Shown here: positions 7,234-14,708 of the stretch, one piece after another
How the letters are laid out: every line of letters starts with the position of its first letter
Numbering within the stretch: position 1 is the stretch's first letter
DNA from: CAISDA01 sp050258555
Lineage (GTDB): Bacteria > Bacteroidota > Ignavibacteria > UBA10030 > UBA8401
Length of the DNA stretch: 26,366 nucleotides
Reading direction: 5' to 3'
Assembly: GCA_050258555.1 (NCBI GenBank)
Contig: JBLMZA010000026.1
Coordinates: 1-26,366, forward strand
Translations under genes and position numbers: made by a program
The notes under the pieces: model-generated
What the model saw: the letters and a program-made list of their open reading frames with translations, nothing else
The model's database searches: none
What the model was told of the DNA's origin: nothing

Positions 7234-8373
7234 ATGGACAATAAAATGCTCTACTCGATCACGGCGCTCTTCGACACTCCCGACGGCATCATCCATGCGG
7301 CCGGGGAAGCGCAGCGCGCCGGATACACGAAATACGATGTGAATACGCCGTATCCCGTTCACGGCATGAACGATGCCATGGGCATGAAGGATTCGAAGCT
7401 CGGGTACATCACGCTTGCGGCGGGGCTTCTGGGAGGCGCGGGCATCTTCGGATTTGTCTCGTGGGTCTTCATTCAGGGCTATCCGAACGTGATCGGAGGC
7501 AAGGAACCGTTCTCATGGCCGGCGTTCATTCCCATCACATTCGAGATCACGGTGCTCGCGGCCGTGCTCGTGACCGTCGGCGCGCTGATCGCCTTCTTCT
7601 TCAAATTCCCGAACAACAGCCACCCGCTGCACGACACGCCGTACATGAAGGCAGTTTCGAGCGACCGCTTCGGCATCAGCATACAGGCCGACGATCCGAT
7701 CTTCGATGAAGAGGCGGTCACGAAGTTTCTCGAGGCGCTACCCGGCGCATCGGTCGCGCCCGTGTATTTCGATGAAGAGGAATTGAAGACGACATGGAAG
7801 ACGTTCGACAAGCGGTTTCTGCTTGCGCTTGCCGGCGTGGCCATCCTGGTCTCCGGCGCCACCTATCTCACGATGAACATCCTCCTGTATCTGCCGCCCT
7901 TCGACTGGATGAGCATGCAGAACAAGTTCAAGCCCCAGTCGACGACCGATCAGTATTCCGACACGCGCATGATGCGCCTGCCGGTGGAAGGCACGGTGGC
8001 GCGCGGATTCATGCCGTATCCCTTCAAGGGCAATCCTGATGCGGCAGGAAGGAATCTCGTCAATCCGCTTCCGGCGTCGAAAGAGGTGATCGAACTCGGC
8101 AAGAGGAAGTTTCTCACTTTCTGCTCGCCCTGCCACGGGAACTTCGCCAAGGGCGACAGCCGTCTGCGCGGACAGTTCCCCAATCCGCCGACGCTGCATT
8201 CGGACAAGGTGCGCAACTGGCCTGACGGCAACATCTATCATGTGATCACCGAAGGGCAGAACATCATGCCGTCGTATGCCGGACAGATCGCGCGCGAGGA
8301 GCGCTGGGCGATTGTCCACTACGTGCGCGCGCTGCAGCGCGCATTCAATGCAAAGGAGTCAGACCAGCAATGA
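7234..8373 (+). CDS. actDE: ActD-ActE fusion: DUF3341 membrane domain plus monohaem cytochrome c
   Basis: The 379-residue protein joins two ACIII subunits normally described as separate. Residues 1-185 are ActD (DUF3341): an N-terminal ferredoxin-like fold starting LYSITALFDTPDGIIHAA, the NTPYPVHGM motif near 35-43, helices at about 56-81 and 103-125, and the HPLHDTPYMKAVSSDRFGIS region. Residues about 195-220 add a third helix. The rest is an ActE-like cytochrome c, with C297-S-P-C300-H301 as the haem site, PFKGNPDAAG before it, and NIMPSYAGQI supplying the likely Met ligand. The topology puts the haem domain on the periplasmic side. No frame break or internal start with a ribosome site is visible at the junction. 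The last bases overlap actF (ATGA), indicating coupled translation. ATG 7234 is chosen although no clear Shine-Dalgarno precedes it. Confidence 0.88.
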   Translation: MDNKMLYSITALFDTPDGIIHAAGEAQRAGYTKYDVNTPYPVHGMNDAMGMKDSKLGYITLAAGLLGGAGIFGFVSWVFIQGYPNVIGGKEPFSWPAFIPITFEITVLAAVLVTVGALIAFFFKFPNNSHPLHDTPYMKAVSSDRFGISIQADDPIFDEEAVTKFLEALPGASVAPVYFDEEELKTTWKTFDKRFLLALAGVAILVSGATYLTMNILLYLPPFDWMSMQNKFKPQSTTDQYSDTRMMRLPVEGTVARGFMPYPFKGNPDAAGRNLVNPLPASKEVIELGKRKFLTFCSPCHGNFAKGDSRLRGQFPNPPTLHSDKVRNWPDGNIYHVITEGQNIMPSYAGQIAREERWAIVHYVRALQRAFNAKESDQQ

Positions 8374-9551
8374 CTGAAACGACCGTGACATATCAGAAAA
8401 AAGAGCTTCCACGATCGGTGACCCTCTTCGGCGCCGCGGCCACGGCCGCGGGACTGCTTCTGGTGGGGCTCACATACTGGATGGATCATTCGCGCGGACT
8501 CTTCAACAACATCATCGGGCTGGCCACGATCGCCAGCATCAGCGTCGGGGCGATCTTTTACGTGGCGCTCGAATATCTGGCCGGAGCCGTCTGGAGCACG
8601 CCCTTCCGCCGCGTGATGGAATTCCTGGCCGCCTCGGTGATCGGCGTGGTGATTCTGGCCATTCCGCTTTCGATGAACATGCATGAAATCTTCCACTGGA
8701 CGCATGCCGAGGCGCTGGCGAAAGATCCGGTGCTCGAAGGCAAGTCGCCCTATCTGAACATACAGTTCTTCTTCATCCGCAGCGCGGTCTTCATGATCCT
8801 CTGGATCGGATTCTACTGGGTGCTTGCGCGCAACTCCCGCCGTCAGGATGCGACGGGGGACCAGGCGCTCACGCGCTCGAACATCCGCTTCTCGACCGCG
8901 TTCATGCCCGTCTTCGCGATCACGATCACGTTTTTCGCCATCGACTGGATGATGAGCCTCGAGCCGCACTGGTTTTCGACGATTTTCGGCGTGTATTATT
9001 TTTCGGGCACCGTGCTTGCGGCGCTTGCCGTGGCCACATACATCATCGTCTCGCTCAATGAGCGCGGATATTTCGTGGCGGGATTGCGGAAGGATCATTA
9101 TTACAGCCTCGGCACGCTGCTCTTCGTCTTCACGAACTTCTGGGCGTACATCGCCTTCAGCCAGTTCATGCTCATCTGGTACGCGAATGTCCCGGAGGAG
9201 ACGTTCTGGTACCTGTCGCGCTGGAGAAACGGGTGGCAGTATGTTTCGTTCGTGCTGATCCTGGCGCGCTTCATCGTGCCGTACTTCGTGCTGCTTTCCC
9301 AGCCCTCGAAGATGGACGCGCGCAAGCTCAAGATCATGGGCATCTGGATCTTTGCGGCGCATATCATCGATATGTACTGGATTGTGATGCCGAGCTTCAG
9401 CAGAAGCGTGATATTCGGATGGCAGGAATTGGGATTTCCCATTCTCGTGGCCGGAGTTATTGCGCTCGTTTTTGTGTTCAAATCTAAAAGGGAAAATCTT
9501 GTCCCCATCGGCGATCCGAAGCTGCAGCGCGGCATCAATTTCCGCATCTAG
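8370..9551 (+). CDS. actF: ACIII subunit ActF, second NrfD-like membrane subunit
   Basis: The 393-residue protein has about ten hydrophobic helices and is a paralogue of ActC. ActF-type marks are IDWMMSLEPHWFSTIFGVYY near residue 190, MLIWYANVPEETFWYLSR near 268-285, and HIIDMYWIVMPSF near 330. Between helices, the MNMHEIFHWTHAEALAKDPVL segment is also characteristic. In solved ACIII structures ActF packs beside ActC and has been proposed to contribute to proton movement, without an own Fe-S partner. The start codon overlaps the stop of the preceding gene (ATGA, 8370-8373), a strong sign of operon coupling. The C-terminus ends with LVPIGDPKLQRGINFRI, a short cytoplasmic tail. Length and features are normal. 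Confidence 0.92.
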   Translation: MTETTVTYQKKELPRSVTLFGAAATAAGLLLVGLTYWMDHSRGLFNNIIGLATIASISVGAIFYVALEYLAGAVWSTPFRRVMEFLAASVIGVVILAIPLSMNMHEIFHWTHAEALAKDPVLEGKSPYLNIQFFFIRSAVFMILWIGFYWVLARNSRRQDATGDQALTRSNIRFSTAFMPVFAITITFFAIDWMMSLEPHWFSTIFGVYYFSGTVLAALAVATYIIVSLNERGYFVAGLRKDHYYSLGTLLFVFTNFWAYIAFSQFMLIWYANVPEETFWYLSRWRNGWQYVSFVLILARFIVPYFVLLSQPSKMDARKLKIMGIWIFAAHIIDMYWIVMPSFSRSVIFGWQELGFPILVAGVIALVFVFKSKRENLVPIGDPKLQRGINFRI

Positions 9552-9589
9552 CGTTTCCAGGACAGAGAATACAATACAGCAGAGCACAC

Positions 9590-10504
9590 ATGGATAAACA
9601 GCCAAAAGACGAAATAGAATTCAAAGACCTGCTGAAGGATCCGAAGCGGCTGTTCGGACTTTCATACGTGTATTTCCTCACCATCGGTTTTCTCATCGGC
9701 GCCTACTACGTGCTGAACCTCGGTAATGTGACGCGCAATACGATCATGCCGGTCGTGCAGTCCGATTCGGCCTCGACGGGAATGGACATCCCGATGGTGC
9801 GCAGCGCGGTCATTCCGCCGGTCGATGTGATGAAGGTGAGCCAGCCGACGAAGGAACTCATCGCGAAGGGGCAGTCGCTCTTCAAGGCCAATTGCGTTTC
9901 ATGCCATGGCGAAAACGGCCAGGGTGACGGACCGACCGCGCCGACGCTCGATCCGAAGCCGAGGAATTTCCATTCGGCCGAAGGATGGAAAAACGGACGG
10001 AAAATCTCGCAGATGTACAAGACGCTTCAGGACGGCATACAGAAAAGCGCCATGGCCTCATACAGCTACATGCCGGCCGAGGACCGCTTCGCGCTCATTC
10101 ATTATGTGCGCACCTTCGCATCCGATTTCCCCGTTGATACGCCGGCTGAACTCGCGGAAATCGACCGGATCTACGGCCTCTCTAAGGGAAGCGTGACGCC
10201 GGCCCAGATTCCGGTCCGCGTGGCCATCGAGAAGATCGCGGGCGAACATCGAAGCGATACCGCATCGGCGCTTGGCCGCTTCACGAAGGCGCTGCAGGGC
10301 GAAACGCGCGGAGCCGAGATCCTTCGCCGCATCGTGGTGAACGAGAAGCGCGCCGCCGTCGGACTCACGCTTCTGAAAGGGAAAAGCAGCGAGGAAATGG
10401 CCCGGGCAGTCGCTTCGGACCCGGCCTCGTTCGGCGTCACGGCCCTCGCCTCGGCATTGAGTGCGGAGGAATGGAATGCCGTTGCCGCCGCAATCAAAGA
10501 GTAA
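9590..10504 (+). CDS. Membrane-anchored monohaem cytochrome c with long C-terminal tail
   Basis: The 304-residue product has a short cytoplasmic N-terminus, one membrane helix (about 23-43), a class I cytochrome c domain (about 83-180) and a helical C-terminal extension (about 184-304). The haem site is C102-V-S-C105-H106, followed by GENGQGDGPTAPTL, typical of this class. M155 in KSAMASYSYMP is the likely distal ligand (M161 is the alternative), before the usual FALIHYVRTF helix. It lies between actF and the SCO gene, so it is expected to shuttle electrons from ACIII to the CuA site of the oxidase encoded downstream. The tail is rich in Ala, Glu, Arg and Lys and has no cofactor motif; I do not recognise it. 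No clear Shine-Dalgarno precedes ATG 9590. Confidence 0.85.
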   Translation: MDKQPKDEIEFKDLLKDPKRLFGLSYVYFLTIGFLIGAYYVLNLGNVTRNTIMPVVQSDSASTGMDIPMVRSAVIPPVDVMKVSQPTKELIAKGQSLFKANCVSCHGENGQGDGPTAPTLDPKPRNFHSAEGWKNGRKISQMYKTLQDGIQKSAMASYSYMPAEDRFALIHYVRTFASDFPVDTPAELAEIDRIYGLSKGSVTPAQIPVRVAIEKIAGEHRSDTASALGRFTKALQGETRGAEILRRIVVNEKRAAVGLTLLKGKSSEEMARAVASDPASFGVTALASALSAEEWNAVAAAIKE

Positions 10505-10557
10505 CTGTGCAGGATGTATCCGTTGTTTTTTTCACGCTGTTCAAATCGGGTAATGTC

Positions 10558-11325
10558 ATGAAAAGAAGTATCATTGCTGTTGCAGCCCTGCTCTTGCTGT
10601 CTGTGTCGGCCGCAAGCGCCGATCCCGGAGTCAAAAAGCCGGAAGTGGGCATCGACGATAAGATCGGAAACTATATCCCCCTCGATGCCCGTTTCTATGA
10701 CGAGCATGGATATCTTGTCACGCTCAAAGACGTGATCACGAAACCCACGATTCTGAATTTTGTCTATTTCAAATGTCCCGGCATCTGCAGTCCGATCCTG
10801 ACCGAGCTCACGACGGTCGTCAACAAGATGGATATGGAGATCGGAAAGGACTATCAGATCGTCACGATCAGTTTCGATGAGACCGAAAAACCGGATCTTG
10901 CCGAATCGAAGCACGAAAACTACATGGCGCTCATCAACCATGAAATCCCGAAAGGCGCGTGGAAATTTCTGACCGGCGACAGCGCCTCGATCCGCTCGGT
11001 GACCGATGCCGCGGGATTCTATTTCACGCGCCAGGGGAAGGATTTTCTCCACGCCGGGGCGATCATCGCCGTGTCGCCCGAAGGCAAGATCGCGCGCTAT
11101 CTCTACGGCACGCAGTATCTGCCGTTCGATGTGAAGATGGCGCTGGTGGAAGCAGGCGAGGGAAAGACCGGTCCGACAGTGAACAAGCTCCTGCGCTACT
11201 GTTACAGCTACAATCCCGAAGGGCGCAAGTACGTGATGAATGTGACCCGCATTGCCGGAGCGGGCATGCTCGTGCTGGTGGCGGGCTTCGTCGTCTTTCT
11301 GACCGTCAAGCCGAAGAAACGATAG
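10558..11325 (+). CDS. sco: SCO1/SenC-family copper chaperone for the oxidase CuA site
   Basis: The 255-residue protein has a signal peptide (residues 1-21), a thioredoxin-like SCO domain with C73-P-G-I-C77 and H165 (FLHAGAI), and a C-terminal membrane helix at about 231-250 followed by KPKKR. These Cys and His residues are the copper ligands of SCO proteins. Classical SCO proteins are anchored at the N-terminus; here the anchor is C-terminal, which I associate with the SCO type found beside ACIII operons. C215 in the LLRYCYSYNPEG segment is an extra cysteine near the anchor. The gene lies directly before the oxidase genes, fitting a role in CuA assembly. ATG 10558 is chosen because the upstream open frame to 10471 overlaps the previous gene and lacks a signal peptide. 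Confidence 0.9.
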   Translation: MKRSIIAVAALLLLSVSAASADPGVKKPEVGIDDKIGNYIPLDARFYDEHGYLVTLKDVITKPTILNFVYFKCPGICSPILTELTTVVNKMDMEIGKDYQIVTISFDETEKPDLAESKHENYMALINHEIPKGAWKFLTGDSASIRSVTDAAGFYFTRQGKDFLHAGAIIAVSPEGKIARYLYGTQYLPFDVKMALVEAGEGKTGPTVNKLLRYCYSYNPEGRKYVMNVTRIAGAGMLVLVAGFVVFLTVKPKKR

Positions 11326-11381
11326 CGAACAAAGAACATTCTTCCGTTTATTGAAGCATCAACAGGAAAAGGAATTCCATC

Positions 11382-13034
11382 ATGGCTTTCGAAACTGCTG
11401 TCGTGCATGAGCCCGACTATCTGCATGCGCCGTCGAAGCACAAGGGCATCTGGGCATGGCTCCTGACGACCGATCATAAGCGCATCGGGCTTTTGTATCT
11501 CTATTCGATTCTGACGTTTTTCTTTGCGGGCGTGTTCTTCGGGTTCATGATCCGTCTCGAACTGCTGACGCCGGGAAAAACGGTGATCGAACCGCAGACC
11601 TATAATTCATTCTTCACGCTCCACGGCGTGATCATGATCTTTCTGTTTGTGATTCCGGCGGTGCCCTCCATCTTCGGCAACTTCTTCCTGCCGATTATGA
11701 TCGGGGCGAAGGACGTGTTTTTTCCGCGCTTGAATCTGCTCTCGTGGTATCTCTATATCATCGGAGGAACGCTGGCGCTGATTTCGCTCTTCCTGCCGGG
11801 CGGTCCGGTCGATACGGGCTGGACGTTTTACATTCCCTACAGCGTGCGCACGACGACGAACGTCGTGCCGGCGATTTTCGGCGTCTTCATTCTCGGATTC
11901 TCGTCGATCCTGACGGGCGTGAATTTCATCACGACCATCCACCGGATGCGCGCTCCGGGCATGACGTGGTTCCGCATGCCGCTCTTTCCCTGGTCGCTCT
12001 ATGCGACGGCCTGGGTGCAGGTGCTGGCCACGCCCATTATCGGCATCACGTTGTTTCTCGTGGGCATCGAGCGCATCTTCAAGGTCGGCATCTTCGATCC
12101 CGCGCTCGGCGGCGATCCGATCCTCTATCAGCATCTGTTCTGGACGTATTCGCATCCGGCCGTCTACATCATCCTGCTTCCGGCCATGGGCGTGATTTCG
12201 GAAGTGATCCCGGTGTTCGCCCGGCGCACGATCTTCGGCTACAAGTTCATCGCCTATTCGAGCGTCGCGATCGCCTTCTTCGGCTCGCTCGTGTGGGGGC
12301 ATCACATGTTCACCGCCGGCATGAGCGATTCGTCGATGTTCATTTTCTCGTTCCTGTCGTTTCTTGTCTCGATTCCGAGCGCGATCAAGGTGTTCAACTG
12401 GACGGCGACGCTCTATAAGGGATCGATCTCGCTCGATGTGCCGCTGCTCTATGCGCTGGCCTTCGTGCTGCAGTTCTCGATCGGAGGCTTCACGGGGCTG
12501 ATGATCGGCGCGCTCTCGATCGACATACACGTGCAGGATACGGCCTTCATTGTCGGGCACTTCCATTACGTGATGTTCGGCGGAACGGGCTTCGGCATCT
12601 TCGCCGCGATGCACTACTGGTTCCCGAAAATGTTCGGGCGCATGTACAACAAGAAATCGGCCATCGTGGCCTGGGTGCATATCGTCGTGGGATTCAATCT
12701 CACGTATTTCCCCATGTTCATCATGGGATATCTCGGCATGCCGCGCCGGTATTACGATTATCTGCCGCAGTTCACGCCGTATCATGTCGTCTCGACCGTC
12801 GGCTCATGGATCATGGTGGCCGGACTCATCATGATGATCGTGAATTTGATCCGCGGCATGCGCAGCGGCCCGAAGATCGGTCCCGATCCCTGGGGCGGAA
12901 CGACGCTCGAATGGACGGTGCCGACGCCGCCTCCGGTGGAGAACTTCCATGATATTCCCGTCGTCACGACGGGGGCCTATGACTATTCGAAGTATGAAAA
13001 GCCGGCAGTGAACAAAGAGGAGGTCCTTCAGTGA
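11382..13034 (+). CDS. ctaD: Haem-copper cytochrome c oxidase subunit I, A2 type
   Basis: The 550-residue protein has twelve expected helices and all metal ligands: H81 (haem a, in TLHGVIMIF), H258 and Y262 (CuB and its cross-linked Tyr), H307/H308 (WGHHMF), H393 (haem a3) and H395 (haem a) in VGHFHYVMF. The helix VI motif is Y256-S257-H258-P259-A260-V261-Y262: the Glu of A1 oxidases is replaced, and the Tyr-Ser pair is the mark of A2 oxidases such as the Rhodothermus caa3 enzyme. The protein reduces O2 to water with proton pumping. An AAGGAA lies seven bases before the ATG. The start of subunit III overlaps the stop (GTGA). The C-terminal tail, about 50 residues after the last helix, carries GPDPWGGTTLEWTVPTPPP, a conserved feature of subunit I. 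Confidence 0.96.
   Translation: MAFETAVVHEPDYLHAPSKHKGIWAWLLTTDHKRIGLLYLYSILTFFFAGVFFGFMIRLELLTPGKTVIEPQTYNSFFTLHGVIMIFLFVIPAVPSIFGNFFLPIMIGAKDVFFPRLNLLSWYLYIIGGTLALISLFLPGGPVDTGWTFYIPYSVRTTTNVVPAIFGVFILGFSSILTGVNFITTIHRMRAPGMTWFRMPLFPWSLYATAWVQVLATPIIGITLFLVGIERIFKVGIFDPALGGDPILYQHLFWTYSHPAVYIILLPAMGVISEVIPVFARRTIFGYKFIAYSSVAIAFFGSLVWGHHMFTAGMSDSSMFIFSFLSFLVSIPSAIKVFNWTATLYKGSISLDVPLLYALAFVLQFSIGGFTGLMIGALSIDIHVQDTAFIVGHFHYVMFGGTGFGIFAAMHYWFPKMFGRMYNKKSAIVAWVHIVVGFNLTYFPMFIMGYLGMPRRYYDYLPQFTPYHVVSTVGSWIMVAGLIMMIVNLIRGMRSGPKIGPDPWGGTTLEWTVPTPPPVENFHDIPVVTTGAYDYSKYEKPAVNKEEVLQ
13017..13023 (+). promoter_or_regulatory. Strong Shine-Dalgarno for the GTG start of subunit III
   Basis: GAGGAGG lies inside the end of the subunit I gene, seven bases before GTG 13031. 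It is among the best Shine-Dalgarno matches in the window and fixes the GTG as the start. Confidence 0.75.
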
Positions 13035-13660
13035 ACGGACAGGCGGAAATCCAGGCGGCGACGCATGCCATGCATCGCGACGATGAAGGATCGCGCATGG
13101 GCATGTGGCTCTTTCTTTTTACGGAACTGATCCTCTTCGGAGGCATGTTCATCATCTATTCGGTCTACCGCTTTTCGCACCAGGCCGAATTTCATCTGGC
13201 GGCGCAGGAGCTCAACACCTCGATCGGACTCATCAACACGATCATCCTTCTGACCAGCAGCATGACGATGGCCATGTCGATCACCGCCATTCAGAAGGAC
13301 AACAAGCTCCTGTCGATGGCGCTTCTGAGCGTGACGCTCATTCTGGCCTTCGCGTTCCTGGTGAACAAGTTTTTCGAATGGAGCGTGAAGTTCGAGCACG
13401 GCCTCATTCCGGGATCGAAGGAGATGATGAATCTGCCCCCGGGCGAGGTGCTCTATTTCGGGCTCTATTTCGTGATGACGGGCCTCCATGCGCTCCATGT
13501 GATCATCGGCATGGGGATTCTTGCGGTGAACCTCGGGTTTTTGAAGCGCAACATCGTCACGGCGCAGAGCAATGTGAAACTGGAAACGGCGGGACTGTAT
13601 TGGCATCTGGTCGATCTCATCTGGATCTTCCTGTTCCCGCTTTTTTATCTCCTTCATTAA
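13031..13660 (+). CDS. ctaE: Cytochrome c oxidase subunit III, five-helix form
   Basis: The 209-residue product starts at GTG 13031, whose bases overlap the stop of subunit I, after a strong GAGGAGG. Five hydrophobic helices are visible, the short bacterial form of subunit III lacking the first two helices. Family marks are MGMWLFLFTELILFGGMF (about 23-40), VNKFFEW with the conserved Glu near residue 116, GLHALHVIIGMG (about 153-164), and YWHLVDLIWIFLFPLFYLL at the C-terminus. Subunit III stabilises the oxidase core and its proton pathway and binds no redox cofactor. The next gene, subunit IV, begins ten bases after the stop. Confidence 0.94.
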   Translation: MNGQAEIQAATHAMHRDDEGSRMGMWLFLFTELILFGGMFIIYSVYRFSHQAEFHLAAQELNTSIGLINTIILLTSSMTMAMSITAIQKDNKLLSMALLSVTLILAFAFLVNKFFEWSVKFEHGLIPGSKEMMNLPPGEVLYFGLYFVMTGLHALHVIIGMGILAVNLGFLKRNIVTAQSNVKLETAGLYWHLVDLIWIFLFPLFYLLH

Positions 13661-13670
13661 AGAAACGACT

Positions 13671-13970
13671 ATGCACGAAGAACATCCGAAAACAGAACAT
13701 ATTGTCGAATACCGGACGTATGCATACATCTGGCTCGCGCTCATCACGTTCACGGGCATCACGGTCATCGCAGCCGGCGTCAACCTCGGCGACTGGACCG
13801 TGCTTGTGGCGCTTGCGATCGCCTCGATCAAGGGCCTCATGGTGATGAACGTGTTCATGCATCTGAAGTTTGAAGACAAGCTGTTCAAAATATTTACGGC
13901 GGTGGCGTTCATCATCCTCCTGATTTTCCTGGGAGGAACGATGAGCGACTTTATCACATCGAAATGGTGA
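13671..13970 (+). CDS. ctaF: Cytochrome c oxidase subunit IV (prokaryotic COX4 type)
   Basis: The 99-residue protein has three hydrophobic helices (about 19-36, 42-60 and 73-92), the layout of the bacterial COX4 family. The marks are EYRTYAYIWLALITFTGITV in the first helix and IASIKGLMVMNVFMHLKFE between helices two and three, where the KGxxVxxxFMHL pattern is characteristic. It is a small structural subunit of the oxidase with no cofactor. The N-terminus is rich in His and Glu (MHEEHPKTEH). Its stop codon at 13968-13970 overlaps the start of the subunit II gene. Confidence 0.9.
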   Translation: MHEEHPKTEHIVEYRTYAYIWLALITFTGITVIAAGVNLGDWTVLVALAIASIKGLMVMNVFMHLKFEDKLFKIFTAVAFIILLIFLGGTMSDFITSKW

Positions 13971-14677
13971 CACACATGTTTACGAATTCATCAAGTTTTT
14001 CGAACTCGGTCGACGCGGCATTCCTCTATATTACGGGACTCGCGGCGATCGTTTTTATCGGCATCGTGATCGCGATGATCTATTTCATCGTGAAGTACGG
14101 GCGGAAGAAGAATCCCGTTCCGAAGAACATCGAAGGCAACACGGCGCTTGAAGTCACATGGACGCTCGTGCCGCTGGTGCTCTTCATGAGCATGTTCTAC
14201 TTCGGATGGGAGGGCTACCGCGACATGCGCAATATTCCGAAGGATGCGATGGTGATCAAGATCACCGCGCGGATGTGGCAGTGGGGCTTCGAATATCCGA
14301 ACGGACTGCAGACCGACACGCTCTATGTGCCGGTAGGGAAGGCCATCCGCGGCGACCTGAAATCCGTCGACGTGAACCATTCCTTTTACATTCCGGCGTT
14401 CCGCGTGAAGCGCGACGCGCTGCCGAACAGGGCGAACAACGTCTGGTTCCGTCCCGAAAAGACGGGCGTCTACGATATCGCCTGCGCCGAATACTGCGGA
14501 TTGAAGCATTCCTATATGTATTCGAAGATTTATGTGATGGAGCAGAAGGATTACGATCGGTGGTATGCCCAGGCGTCGCGCAAGGCGGGCAAGGCCACGG
14601 CGCGCGATACGACACAATCGGCGCCGGGCGCGGTCGCTTCGCGCGATACGGCATCGACGCGGACGGCGGCCTTCTAA
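13964..14677 (+). CDS. ctaC: Cytochrome c oxidase subunit II with CuA domain, no fused cytochrome c
   Basis: The 237-residue protein has two N-terminal helices (about 18-43 and 65-82) and a periplasmic cupredoxin domain with a complete CuA site: H139 (VDVNHSFYIP), C174, E176, C178, H182 and M185 in CAEYCGLKHSYM. ITARMWQWGFEYPNG near 100-114 is the conserved aromatic stretch for electron entry. The C-terminal 30 residues are a low-complexity Ala/Thr/Arg tail with no haem motif, unlike many caa3 oxidases in which a cytochrome c domain is fused here. The gene comes last in the order I-III-IV-II. ATG 13964 overlaps the end of the subunit IV gene. ATG 13976 is an equally possible start, with GGTG just before it; it would shorten the protein by four residues. 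Confidence 0.94.
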   Translation: MVTHMFTNSSSFSNSVDAAFLYITGLAAIVFIGIVIAMIYFIVKYGRKKNPVPKNIEGNTALEVTWTLVPLVLFMSMFYFGWEGYRDMRNIPKDAMVIKITARMWQWGFEYPNGLQTDTLYVPVGKAIRGDLKSVDVNHSFYIPAFRVKRDALPNRANNVWFRPEKTGVYDIACAEYCGLKHSYMYSKIYVMEQKDYDRWYAQASRKAGKATARDTTQSAPGAVASRDTASTRTAAF

Positions 14678-14708
14678 CGGACATTTCCCAATCGAACGGA
14701 CACAGGCT

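Noticed and set aside
8319..9605. Antisense frame of about 430 codons opposite actF
   Set aside because: Composition of a codon-bias shadow (Arg/His/Asp/Glu-rich, no hydrophobic core), fully covered by the well-identified actF.
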